Shown one piece after another: positions 43,859 through 52,309 of a stretch of DNA of 64,000 bases. The notes under the pieces are model-generated. The model saw nothing but the letters and a program-made list of their open reading frames with translations, was not told the origin of the DNA and did no database searches. The DNA lies in contig JANLFJ010000011.1 in the NCBI GenBank assembly GCA_024655825.1, forward strand, positions 22,324 through 86,323. Direction: 5' to 3'. The translations under genes were made by a program, and so were the position numbers. The stretch is from Peptococcaceae bacterium (GTDB lineage Bacteria; Bacillota; Peptococcia; DRI-13; PHAD01). The first letter of the stretch is position 1, and each line of letters opens with the position of its first letter.

Positions 43859-44572
43859 ATGAGGGCCGAAAAACCGGAGATAAAATGGATTGGCTCCCCT
43901 TTTTTTGGCTCCCCGCGGGGAACAAAGGGAAGAAACGGGCATAAGGTCATCGCGGTTGTTGATCATATTATGGATGGCACACTGCAGGGAACGGATGCCT
44001 GGTTTAATAATGAAAAGAGCGGCGGAGCAAGTGCGCATTTTGGCGTGGGCAAAAACGGGGAAATCCACCAGTATGTGAGTCTTGGGGATGTGGCCTGGCA
44101 CGCCGGCAATGTGGACGAGCCAAGCTGGGCTCTTCTCAAGCCGGACATCAATCCAAACTGGTACACGATTGGTATAGAACACGAAGGACATCCGGGGGAC
44201 GTAATGCCCGAACCCCAGTTCCAGGCAACCCTTGCTCTTCACAAGTGGCTGGTGGAAATATTTAACCTGGAGGTGAACAGGGATACAATTATTGGGCATT
44301 ACCGGATTGACAGCGTGTCAAGGGCAAACTGTCCTGGCCCCAATTTCCCGTGGGACCGGCTTTTTTTGGAGCTTTCAAAACCAGCAGGGCCTTTTTCCGA
44401 TGTTCCACCTGACCACTGGGCTGCCCAATCCGTGGAAAGGGTTTATGAAGCGGGTATAATGAACGGCTATCCTGACGGCACTTTCAAGGGCGACCAAACT
44501 GTCACCCGCTATGAACAGGCCAGCGCTCTTGACAGGATGCTAACCCTGCTCAATAAGAAAGCAGGCGTTTGA
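43859..44572 (+). CDS. N-acetylmuramoyl-L-alanine amidase with one SLH domain
   Basis: The 237-residue protein has an Amidase_2 (PGRP-like) zinc domain at about residues 20-165. Ligand-containing motifs are VVDHIMDG, HAGNVDEP and GHYRIDSVSRANCPGPNFPW. A single SLH repeat follows (FSDVPPDHWAAQSVERVYEA). It should cut the bond between muramic acid and the peptide stem of peptidoglycan. No signal peptide is visible at the N-terminus (MRAEKPEIKWIGSPFFG), odd for an SLH protein that should act outside; phage-type release or an overlooked start are alternatives. A GGAGG ribosome site precedes the ATG. Confidence 0.88.
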   Translation: MRAEKPEIKWIGSPFFGSPRGTKGRNGHKVIAVVDHIMDGTLQGTDAWFNNEKSGGASAHFGVGKNGEIHQYVSLGDVAWHAGNVDEPSWALLKPDINPNWYTIGIEHEGHPGDVMPEPQFQATLALHKWLVEIFNLEVNRDTIIGHYRIDSVSRANCPGPNFPWDRLFLELSKPAGPFSDVPPDHWAAQSVERVYEAGIMNGYPDGTFKGDQTVTRYEQASALDRMLTLLNKKAGV

Positions 44573-44673
44573 TTGACTGGGAGTACGTATTAACACGTTT
44601 CAAATTCAATAAACAAGTGAAATAACCGTTCAAGGATGATAAAATTAAAACAAGCGATGACAAGGGGGTAGTT

Positions 44674-45207
44674 TTGTTGAAAGAGGCAAAAAGAACGGCG
44701 GAATTAACCGGAACCTCAAAAGAAGAGATTATGAAAAAAGCGTATGAACTTGGTTTTGGTTACGAGAGGGATTTCGGCAATTGTCCCCAGTGTGTGATTG
44801 CTGCCCTTCAGGATATTTTTGGCGAGGTAGACAACGAGGTTTTTAAAGCAGGGTACGGTTTGGCGGGGGGCGGTGCGCTGCTTGGGCAGGGAACGTGCGG
44901 TGCGCTGTGTGGTGCGATGATGGTCATTTCTTCGTTGTTTGGCCGGGAGCGGGAAAGATTTGATGAAAAACCCAGGAAGGCCTATCGTTTGTCAAAGCGA
45001 GTATTTGAAAGTTTTGTTCATGAGTTTGGCAGCTGTATCTGCCGGGATGTGCAGGTCAAAATGATGGGGAGATCGTTTAATCTTTGGGATAAAGATGATT
45101 ATCAGGCCTTTGAGGAGGCGGGGGGACACATAGACAAGTGCCCTCATGTGGTTGGCAAAACGGCGGCATGGGCGGCAGGCATGCTCTGGGAAGAATACTG
45201 TTATTGA
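44674..45207 (+). CDS. C_GCAxxG_C_C family redox-type protein
   Basis: The 177-residue protein shows the family's conserved cysteines: CPQC near residue 39, the GTCGALCGAMM block, and CICRD and CPHVV further on. Proteins of this family are of unknown function, are sometimes fused or linked to redox proteins, and may carry a redox-active or metal-binding cysteine set. The start is TTG at 44674 behind AAGGGGG. The gene precedes recD2 by 18 bases and may share its transcript, with no evident functional tie. Confidence 0.85.
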   Translation: MLKEAKRTAELTGTSKEEIMKKAYELGFGYERDFGNCPQCVIAALQDIFGEVDNEVFKAGYGLAGGGALLGQGTCGALCGAMMVISSLFGRERERFDEKPRKAYRLSKRVFESFVHEFGSCICRDVQVKMMGRSFNLWDKDDYQAFEEAGGHIDKCPHVVGKTAAWAAGMLWEEYCY

Positions 45208-45225
45208 AATTGTTCGGGAGGAAAA

Positions 45226-47352
45226 ATGGAGAGTTTATCGGGCGTAGTTGAAAGGATCACTTACATCAATGAAGAGAGTGGGTTTTCCGTTATTAAAATA
45301 AGGTGCAAGGGTTTTTCCGAATTGGTGTCTGTTGTAGGGAACATGGCTGCTGTAAACGTTGGTTCAGTGGTCAGCCTCAAGGGACAGTGGAACCATGACA
45401 GCAAGTACGGCCGGCAGTTTAATGTTCATTCCTATTCCGAAACCATACCGGCCAGCGCTGCCGGAATAGAAAAATACCTTGGCAGCGGCCTGATTAAAGG
45501 AATAGGCCCGGTAAACGCCAAAAGAATAGTGAGAAGGTTCAAAGAAGACACGATCCGCGTCATCGAAGAGGAACCGGAAAAACTCACGGAAGTGGAAGGA
45601 ATCGGGCAAAAGAGACTGGAAATGATCCAGAAGGCTTGGCAGGAGCATAAGGAAATCAAGAACATCATGCTCTTTCTCCAAGAATATGGAGTTTCCGCCG
45701 CTTATGCCGTCAAGATTTACAAAGCTTACGGTAATGAAAGCGTCAGGGTGGTGAAGGAAAACCCCTTCCGTTTGGCCGACGACATCTGGGGTATCGGGTT
45801 TAAAACAGCCGACAGGATTGCCGGGAAGATGGGCTTCGAGCGGGAATCTTATCCTCGATGCCGTGCCGGCTTGATTTACGTGTTAAACCAGATGTCCAAC
45901 GAAGGCCACTGCTACCTGAGACGTGACCAGCTAATCAAGGAGGCGGAGAACCTCCTGGAAATATCTCCTGAAACGATCAGCAAAACGATAGACAGAATGC
46001 TGGCTGAAGACTCCCTTATTCTGGACGAAGAGGACGCTCTTTACCTACCATCTCTTTATTTCAGCGAGGAAGGCACAGCCAGGAGAATAAAGGAAATCTT
46101 AAGTCATAAAAGTAAATACAATCCTGAGCGGGTTGACGAGATAGTAGCGCAGGTTGAAAAGGAGAATAACATCGTCTACGACAGGGCGCAGGTGGAGGCC
46201 ATCCGGGCTGCCGCCGCTTCCAAATTCATGGTGCTGACGGGGGGACCTGGCACGGGAAAAACAACGACAACGCTGGCCATTATCAAAGTTTTTGAAAAAA
46301 TGTGGGCCCGTATACTGCTGGCGGCGCCTACCGGAAGAGCAGCCAAGAGGTTATCCGAGGCCGCAGGTATGGAGGCTAAAACCATTCACCGGCTCCTGGA
46401 ATTCAAGCCTCCACACGGCTACCAGAAGAATGCTGGTAATCCGCTGGCCTGCGATGTGCTAATAATTGATGAGACGTCTATGGTCGATATTGTTTTGATG
46501 TACAACCTGCTCAGGGCGGTTCCGGATAGTGCGGTGGTTATCCTGGTAGGTGACGTCGACCAGCTTCCTTCGGTGGGACCGGGCAGCGTGCTCAAGGATT
46601 TGATCGATTCTGGAAAAGTGAAGGTTGTCCGGCTGGAAAGGATTTTCCGGCAGGCCCAGGGGAGCATGATTGTTACAAATGCTCACAGGATAAACAGGGG
46701 AGATTTTCCCCTGTTAAAGAGCGAGAAGGAAGGCGACTTCTTTTTTATCGAGGAAAATGATGCCGCCAGGGTGGTCGAGATCATCAAAAACCTTTGCTCA
46801 AGCAGGCTTCCTGCTTACTACCGGGTTGACCCAATTGACGACATCCAGGTTCTCGCACCGATGACGAGGGGAGAAGCAGGAACAAGGAATCTCAACGAAA
46901 TCCTGCAGGAAACGCTGAACCCCGGCGAAAAATGCGTTTTCTACGGGGGTGTGAAATACAAGCTGGCTGACAAGGTCATGCAGGTGAAGAATAACTATGA
47001 CAAAAACGTTTTCAACGGGGATATCGGCAGGATAACGGGGATAAATCAGGAAGACAGGACAGTGACAATCAGGTTTGACCAGCAAGAGGTGGAGTATGAT
47101 TTAACTGAGTTGGACGAGGTTGTCCTGGCTTATGCCGCTACCATCCATAAAAGCCAGGGGAGCGAGTTCAAAATTGTGGTTGCGCCGTTATTGACACAGC
47201 ATTTTATGCTCTTGCAAAGGAACTTGCTTTATACTTGCGTGACCAGGGCAAAAAAGGTCTTGGTTCTGGTCGGGTCTAAAAAAGCGCTGGCCATTGCCCT
47301 TAAAAATAATAAAGTGGAAAAAAGGAATACTCTCCTGGCCCGAAGACTTTAG
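45226..47352 (+). CDS. recD2: RecD2-type ATP-dependent DNA helicase
   Basis: The 708-residue SF1B helicase has an N-terminal OB-like region with helix-hairpin-helix motifs (GSGLIKGIGPVNAKRI, EVEGIGQKRLEMI, DIWGIGFKTADRIAGKMG). The motor then shows Walker A (GGPGTGKTTTT), motif II (LIIDETSMVD), GDVDQLPSVGPG and the C-terminal helicase motif TIHKSQGSEF. RecD2 acts 5'-to-3' on DNA without RecB and RecC, in repair and fork maintenance. Length and domains are normal. Confidence 0.94.
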   Translation: MESLSGVVERITYINEESGFSVIKIRCKGFSELVSVVGNMAAVNVGSVVSLKGQWNHDSKYGRQFNVHSYSETIPASAAGIEKYLGSGLIKGIGPVNAKRIVRRFKEDTIRVIEEEPEKLTEVEGIGQKRLEMIQKAWQEHKEIKNIMLFLQEYGVSAAYAVKIYKAYGNESVRVVKENPFRLADDIWGIGFKTADRIAGKMGFERESYPRCRAGLIYVLNQMSNEGHCYLRRDQLIKEAENLLEISPETISKTIDRMLAEDSLILDEEDALYLPSLYFSEEGTARRIKEILSHKSKYNPERVDEIVAQVEKENNIVYDRAQVEAIRAAAASKFMVLTGGPGTGKTTTTLAIIKVFEKMWARILLAAPTGRAAKRLSEAAGMEAKTIHRLLEFKPPHGYQKNAGNPLACDVLIIDETSMVDIVLMYNLLRAVPDSAVVILVGDVDQLPSVGPGSVLKDLIDSGKVKVVRLERIFRQAQGSMIVTNAHRINRGDFPLLKSEKEGDFFFIEENDAARVVEIIKNLCSSRLPAYYRVDPIDDIQVLAPMTRGEAGTRNLNEILQETLNPGEKCVFYGGVKYKLADKVMQVKNNYDKNVFNGDIGRITGINQEDRTVTIRFDQQEVEYDLTELDEVVLAYAATIHKSQGSEFKIVVAPLLTQHFMLLQRNLLYTCVTRAKKVLVLVGSKKALAIALKNNKVEKRNTLLARRL

Positions 47353-47353
47353 T

Positions 47354-47869
47354 TTAAAAAACAAGAATTCCGAGCAAACCGGATAAAATGATGAGTAAGA
47401 CGGGGTGGATACGCAGCCATCTCATCAGAACAAGGGCAACTGCCGCGAAGGCCAGGGGCAGCAGGCTGCTGATGGTCTCTTTGCCTACCAGGACGGCTGC
47501 TCCTGTAATCAGCGCAACAACTACGGGACGCAGGCCGCCGAAAGCGCTTTGAAAGACCGGGGTATCCTTATACTTGAGAACAAGGCCGGCCAGGGAAACA
47601 ATAATGATGAAAGACGGGAAGACCACACCAAAAGTGGCAAAGACCGAACCCCAAACCCCGGCTGTTTTGAATCCTACAAAGGTGGCCGTATTGATGGCTA
47701 CCGGGCCGGGGGTCATCTCCGCGACAGCCAGTATATCTGCAAACTGGTGCATGGTGAGCCAGTGGTGATTTAAGACAACCTCTTTCTGGATAAGAGGGAG
47801 CATAGCATAACCCCCGCCAAAACTAAAGGCGCCTATAAAGGCAAAGGTTAAAAAAAGTTCAAGAAGCAT
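47354..47869 (-). CDS. Chromate transporter, second half-protein
   Basis: The 171-residue hydrophobic protein is a short-chain ChrA homologue with the signature FSFGGGYAMLPLIQKEVV and MTPGPVAINTATFVGF. Short ChrA proteins come as pairs that together replace the two-domain ChrA, a chromate/sulfate exchanger. It starts right at the stop of its partner (one-base overlap), so the two are coupled. Actual substrate in anaerobes is not established. Confidence 0.9.
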   Translation of the reverse strand: MLLELFLTFAFIGAFSFGGGYAMLPLIQKEVVLNHHWLTMHQFADILAVAEMTPGPVAINTATFVGFKTAGVWGSVFATFGVVFPSFIIIVSLAGLVLKYKDTPVFQSAFGGLRPVVVALITGAAVLVGKETISSLLPLAFAAVALVLMRWLRIHPVLLIILSGLLGILVF

Positions 47870-48435
47870 CAGCAGTTCTCACCTTCACGTCTTTTTAAGA
47901 AAAGGTAACGACCAACACCCCAAGCGGCACCAGTTATGATCAAGAGAATTGGATGGACCGGTAGAAAAACAAGAACGGCAAGGCACAAAATACTAATCAG
48001 GAAGTCATATGATGATTTTATGCACTTTTGCCCCAGGTTGAGGCCTGCTCCCAGGATTAAAGCCACTACCGCCGGTCGGACGCCGGCAAAGAATTTTTGC
48101 AGGATTACCTGGTTTTCCTGTGCAACCAGAAAGAGGGCTATCAAGAGTATGATTAAAAAAGAAGGAAGCGTAACTCCCAGCAAAGCGATGCCGGCTCCTG
48201 CCAGGCCGGCCAGTTTATAGCCGATGAACACAGCCGAATTGACGGCTACTGGCCCCGGGGCAGACTGGGTAACGGCGATCATATCCACAAATTCTTCAGA
48301 ATTCATCCAGCCGTACTTTTGCACCACGTCCCTCTCGATAAGGGGTATCATGGCAAAGCCGCCGCCAAATGTAAAGCTGCCGATCGTAAAGAACGATAAA
48401 AATAGGCGTAAATAAAGTTTTAGCATTTTTCTCAC
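47869..48435 (-). CDS. Chromate transporter, first half-protein
   Basis: The 188-residue membrane protein has the ChrA signature FTFGGGFAMIPLIERDVV and QSAPGPVAVNSAVFIGYKLA. It is the upstream partner of the 171-residue half-protein, and the two would form a heterodimer with opposite membrane orientation. The pair lies convergent to recD2. Confidence 0.9.
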   Translation of the reverse strand: MRKMLKLYLRLFLSFFTIGSFTFGGGFAMIPLIERDVVQKYGWMNSEEFVDMIAVTQSAPGPVAVNSAVFIGYKLAGLAGAGIALLGVTLPSFLIILLIALFLVAQENQVILQKFFAGVRPAVVALILGAGLNLGQKCIKSSYDFLISILCLAVLVFLPVHPILLIITGAAWGVGRYLFLKRREGENC

Positions 48436-48501
48436 CGTTTGATGTTTTTACTTAATTTATTATACAGCTATTTTGATATAATGAATAAATTATTTGCATA
48501 A

Positions 48502-48544
48502 GAAAAAAACAAGCCGTCCCTTAACGGTTGTTCACGGGACGGCT
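48502..48544 (-). terminator. Terminator of the 55-residue protein gene
   Basis: On the minus strand AGCCGTCCC (48544-48536 complement) pairs with GGGACGGCT, followed by TGTTTTTTT. It lies 24 bases after the small gene's stop. Confidence 0.8.
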
Positions 48545-48567
48545 CAGCCCGTTATTGAAATATTGTC

Positions 48568-48735
48568 TTATCTTTTCCGAACAATGGGCCTGAAATTATC
48601 CAGAATACCTAGGACAACGTGGGCCAGCCCAAAGCCCGCAATACCCGCTCCCAGCGTTCCTCCCACCAGGGCGCCGATCCCTGTCACCGCCGCGCCTACT
48701 CCTGTGACCGCCCAGCCGGTGGTATCCTTTGGCAT
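48568..48735 (-). CDS. 55-residue glycine-rich double-helix membrane protein
   Basis: A 55-codon gene runs leftward from the ATG at 48735 to TAA at 48568. The protein begins MPKDTTGWAVTGVGAAVTGI, is very rich in Gly, Ala and Val through residue 44, and ends in the charged tail LDNFRPIVRKR. Two short membrane helices with glycine-zipper spacing are likely. A strong ribosome site (GGGAGGTGATT) precedes it and a terminator follows, so I judge it real despite its size. I do not recognise a family. Confidence 0.75.
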   Translation of the reverse strand: MPKDTTGWAVTGVGAAVTGIGALVGGTLGAGIAGFGLAHVVLGILDNFRPIVRKR

Positions 48736-48898
48736 GCTTGAATCACCTCCCGTAATTTAGTATGCGTTAGTTTTGTAGTAAAATTCGAAGTGATTTTATA
48801 GTCGTGCCAGGAGTATAATAGAGTCAAATAAAAGTACAGCAATTATCATAAAACAACCTTACAGGCAACGGTTGTCCAAAGGAGAAAGGAGGTCTGTC

Positions 48899-48973
48899 AT
48901 GTTTACGAAGCACTGGATGTTGAGAGAAGTTGCCCACTGCAAGGAGGGCTGCTGTAGTTTGTCCCGGGCATGA
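48899..48973 (+). CDS. 24-residue Cys-containing peptide
   Basis: ATG at 48899 follows AAAGGAGG and opens a 24-codon frame: MFTKHWMLREVAHCKEGCC then SLSRA. It ends just before an 18-bp terminator hairpin. The three cysteines (CKEGCC) and basic, His-containing N-terminus suggest a metal-binding or modified peptide, but no maturase is adjacent. Reality rests on the ribosome site and tight transcription unit; function unknown. Confidence 0.5.
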   Translation: MFTKHWMLREVAHCKEGCCSLSRA

Positions 48974-48985
48974 CGGTAAACTGCC

Positions 48986-49025
48986 CCGACAAAAAAACCC
49001 GCCCAAAGGCGGGTTTTTTTGTCGG
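48986..49025. terminator. Strong bidirectional terminator
   Basis: An 18-bp perfect stem (48986-49003 with 49008-49025) contains A7 and T7 runs beside GC-rich CCCGCC/GGCGGG, so it can stop transcripts from both sides: the 24-residue peptide gene on plus and the DUF4153 gene on minus. Confidence 0.95.
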
Positions 49026-49080
49026 TTTGAATAACCTGTATCCCCTGGCTACAGGTACACTAAACCGTTATAACCCATTT

Positions 49081-50910
49081 TTATTTTATAGTAACAAAAA
49101 TATCTCCTTCAATCCTGTTAATGCTAAGCTCGTTATTATCCGGGTTTACTGTCCCGTCAATACTCTGAAAGACTATCATAATTTTCACTGTGGCAGTTTC
49201 ATCTGTCAAAACCATGTCTTCCGGCCTGTCATTTGGTATTCCAACGGGTTTTGGCCTTTCTCCTATGTTAGTGCCATATTTATCATACAGCGTTTGAACA
49301 TACTTCAATAGATCATACTCATAGACCTTCCTATCGTTACTAAACAAGGTCAGGTAGTTCCCATTCTCAAGCAGCAATCGGATTGTTCCTTTTGCGGTGT
49401 TGATTTCTTTTATATCGGCATGATATCTAAAAGACTCCAGCCGGAAAAGGAGATCATATCCAGAAATTGATAAAGGCAAGAACCTGTCCCGGTAATAGTT
49501 AAAATATTTATCGGTTCTAACATCGCCATAAACCTCGGAAAAACCAAAGGTATCCTTCATCTGAGCCATGGTGAAACCCGCAGGGAGGTACTTTAAATCA
49601 TGGAGTTTATGATACCGTTCAAAGTATCTTAATATTCCGCTGATTTCCCGTTGATCCCGTGTTTCGACGGGTCGGCTGTTGGCAACGACTTTTCCGTTTT
49701 GAATCAGATCGTACTTTGAAACAATCTGGTAAAACCTATTGCTTTGGCTAAGCTTGGAGACTTCAAAGGCATTCCAGGGACCGAAAACAGTTAAGAGGGC
49801 AATCACCGCCAGACTGATCGGGAGCATTGTATTGTTTTTCCCTTTGGTAATATTGAGAAAAACCATCACAAAAGTTGACCATAGGCCAATTATGAGTATA
49901 AAGTATCTATTTTCAGTGAAACCGAATTCACTTATGCGTATACCAATTGAGATGAACATCATGAGAAGAAGGGGAAATATCAGCTTGGTAAAGGCAGCAG
50001 TAAACACCTTTACCCATTTGTTTTGTTCCCTGAAAGGTGAAACCAGGAAGATGGCGGCAATTCCCGCAGCCGTGTAGGAAACCACCAGGTAGGAGACGAT
50101 CCCTTTAGGCCAGACATGGGTGACTATAATCTTGGTGAAATAAATATATAAAACTATGGTGTAAATAGAGATGATGGGTAAAACAATGTACAAGAGCATT
50201 ATTTTGATTATTTTGTTAAAATGCTCGATAGTAAAATTATCATTCCGGCAGGGCAGGTTATAAAGAAAATGCACCGGGACAAAGACTAGCCAGGCTAAAA
50301 CCCAGGTTTCTCCATATATTTTTGAATTCATTTCGTTGTACAGTAAGGATTTGATGGCAAAAAGGGTGGCTACCAGGCCTAACGCCAAAACAACGGTATA
50401 AAAAGCCGTTGTAGCAGCTCTGGTAATAATGCTGGTAACATAAATCTCAAAATTATTTCTTTGGGGAAGGTAAGGAATAAAAAAGAAACAAAGGAGCATG
50501 GCGAGTGTGACCATTAATAATCGCGTAACCGCAACCATATTAGTATCGGTAAACAAAAACAGGTAGTATAGAGATAAAAATACTAATTCAGCGAGGTAGG
50601 AGCTCATTCTTAATATGAAATTTTTTTCCTGACCAAATTTCTCTATTAATAAGGCAATACTTAGGGAAAAGGGGATTCCCATGGCCATAACTCCACTTAA
50701 CCTGTCAAGGATAACGTTGATATTCTTTAACTGCTCATGGGGAGTTTCAATCCGGTAAATAATTATTGCCGCTAACCCAAAGAAAAGAAGCAGGGTGACA
50801 GGAAACCTGCTGAAAGTAATAGAAAACGCATGAACACTAAATCCTAGATACCTGCGCAAGACTAAGACAAGACCTGCAACAGTCTTGTTATTTTTTTCAT
50901 TAGAGATCAT
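49081..50910 (-). CDS. DUF4153 polytopic membrane protein
   Basis: The 609-residue protein has about ten to twelve membrane helices over residues 20-385 and a C-terminal extracytoplasmic domain of about 200 residues. The membrane part matches DUF4153, a family of unknown function in Firmicutes and proteobacteria. The sequence is unusually rich in aromatic residues and Ile. No operon partner is present; the opposite flank has only a tiny ORF. I cannot assign an activity. Confidence 0.82.
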   Translation of the reverse strand: MISNEKNNKTVAGLVLVLRRYLGFSVHAFSITFSRFPVTLLLFFGLAAIIIYRIETPHEQLKNINVILDRLSGVMAMGIPFSLSIALLIEKFGQEKNFILRMSSYLAELVFLSLYYLFLFTDTNMVAVTRLLMVTLAMLLCFFFIPYLPQRNNFEIYVTSIITRAATTAFYTVVLALGLVATLFAIKSLLYNEMNSKIYGETWVLAWLVFVPVHFLYNLPCRNDNFTIEHFNKIIKIMLLYIVLPIISIYTIVLYIYFTKIIVTHVWPKGIVSYLVVSYTAAGIAAIFLVSPFREQNKWVKVFTAAFTKLIFPLLLMMFISIGIRISEFGFTENRYFILIIGLWSTFVMVFLNITKGKNNTMLPISLAVIALLTVFGPWNAFEVSKLSQSNRFYQIVSKYDLIQNGKVVANSRPVETRDQREISGILRYFERYHKLHDLKYLPAGFTMAQMKDTFGFSEVYGDVRTDKYFNYYRDRFLPLSISGYDLLFRLESFRYHADIKEINTAKGTIRLLLENGNYLTLFSNDRKVYEYDLLKYVQTLYDKYGTNIGERPKPVGIPNDRPEDMVLTDETATVKIMIVFQSIDGTVNPDNNELSINRIEGDIFVTIK

Positions 50911-50957
50911 CGTGAATTCACCTCATATGTTTTAAAGGGCTATGTTGTATATTAGAC

Positions 50958-51068
50958 ATGAAAATGATAATACCCTGGATGTCATTTCAACATAGAAAAC
51001 TGATTCTGCTAAGTATTTCCCTGGTGGTTATTATTGTATGTTCAATCTTTTTTATCGGGAATGCCTGA
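50958..51068 (+). CDS. 36-residue single-helix membrane peptide (tentative)
   Basis: A 36-codon frame encodes MKMIIPWMSFQHRKL followed by a strongly hydrophobic helix LILLSISLVVIIVCSIFF. No good ribosome site precedes it, so translation is doubtful. It lies in the gap between DUF4153 and larC, both on the other strand. Confidence 0.3.
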   Translation: MKMIIPWMSFQHRKLILLSISLVVIIVCSIFFIGNA

Positions 51069-51079
51069 CATATGGGTGC

Positions 51080-52309
51080 TCATTCTTTGAACAATCGATA
51101 GGCCAGGGAGAGGGCTTCCTGGTAGACATTTTTTAAGGGAACGCCGGCTTTTTCGGCAAGAAGGCGGCAGTCTTCATATTCGGGGGCAATATTCTTTACT
51201 TCTTTGCCCATCAGGCCCAGCTTGATGCGAACCTGACCATACGGTGTTTCCACAGAATGGCTGGATTTGCTGAGTTTGAAGCGCTTGGCCTGGTGCATGC
51301 GCACACCGATGGTGGTTGATTCGGTAAAAATAATGTCCAACAGAGGCTGGTGGTCAGGGAGGTTGCTTGTAACGGTGATCAGGGTACCCGGCCGGTTTTT
51401 TTTCATATAAACAGGGGTCATGAAAACGTCCACCGCGCCTGCCTGGAACAACCTGTCTATCATGTGGGAATAAAATTCGGGGTTCATGTCGTCAATGGTG
51501 GTTTCGATTATCGTTGAGGTGTCGGTTTCCCAATAGCTGCTCGGCATGTTGCCGATAAAAAGGCGCAGGACATTGGGGATCTCCAGGTCCCACGTTCCCG
51601 CCCCGTAGGAGATGGTTTCGACGGTAAGGGCGGGAAGGGGGATGAACTCCCTGGTCAGGGTGGTAATGATGGCGGCTCCGGTGGGTGTCAGAAGTTCGCC
51701 TCGGATACTGGTGCTGTAAAAGGAGGAACCTATTAGCAGTTCCGCCGTGGCGGGCGCGGGAACGGGCATATGTCCGTGGGCGCATTTTATCATACCGCTT
51801 CCCACATTGAGTGGAGAAGAACATATTTTTTCTATTCCCAGATAGTACAAGCAAAAAGCGGCACCGGTTATGTCTATGATGGTATCGACAGCCCCGATTT
51901 CGTGGAAGTGAACATCCTGCAAGTCACAGCCGTGGACTTTTGCCTCCGCTTCACCGAGCCGTCTGAGGATTTCGAGGGAGAGAGACTTAACGGCGGGAGA
52001 TAAACGGCTGGATTCGATGAGAGCCCGGATTTCCGGGTAGTTCCGGTGGTGCCGGTTCACGCTGCGGTGCCCGTGGTTCTTGCCGCCGCCCACGTGGTTG
52101 TGGTGGTGCCCGGCCAGTTCAACGTCGAAATAAGTGGCCCTGAGGCCAGATTTGATTACGGGCCTGGCAACAAGTTTATATTCACCGTCCAGGTCCAACC
52201 CGGCAAGCTCTTTTTCCAGTTCAGCCAAGGGAACGCCGGCATCCAGGAAGGCCCCAATGATCATGTTCCCGCTGGCGCCGGAAAAGCAATCAAAATAAGC
52301 GGTTTTCAT
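51080..52309 (-). CDS. larC: LarC nickel insertion protein
   Basis: The 409-residue protein catalyses the last step in making the nickel-pincer nucleotide cofactor: CTP-dependent insertion of nickel into the pyridinium bis-thiocarboxylate nucleotide. The start MKTAYFDCFSGASGNM is typical, and a His-rich metal-binding loop lies at about residues 68-90 (GHHHNHVGGG, NHGHRS, RHH). In some lactobacilli larC is split and needs a frameshift; here it is one continuous frame. It overlaps larB by four bases (ATGA). Confidence 0.94.
   Translation of the reverse strand: MKTAYFDCFSGASGNMIIGAFLDAGVPLAELEKELAGLDLDGEYKLVARPVIKSGLRATYFDVELAGHHHNHVGGGKNHGHRSVNRHHRNYPEIRALIESSRLSPAVKSLSLEILRRLGEAEAKVHGCDLQDVHFHEIGAVDTIIDITGAAFCLYYLGIEKICSSPLNVGSGMIKCAHGHMPVPAPATAELLIGSSFYSTSIRGELLTPTGAAIITTLTREFIPLPALTVETISYGAGTWDLEIPNVLRLFIGNMPSSYWETDTSTIIETTIDDMNPEFYSHMIDRLFQAGAVDVFMTPVYMKKNRPGTLITVTSNLPDHQPLLDIIFTESTTIGVRMHQAKRFKLSKSSHSVETPYGQVRIKLGLMGKEVKNIAPEYEDCRLLAEKAGVPLKNVYQEALSLAYRLFKE

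Noticed and set aside
46240..46262. TGGCACGGG resembling a sigma-54 -24 element
   Set aside because: It is part of the Walker A codons of recD2 and lacks a -12 TTGC at the right spacing.
48494..48760. 88-codon plus-strand frame rich in Pro and Ala
   Set aside because: It is the reverse reading of the 55-residue glycine-rich gene and its terminator.
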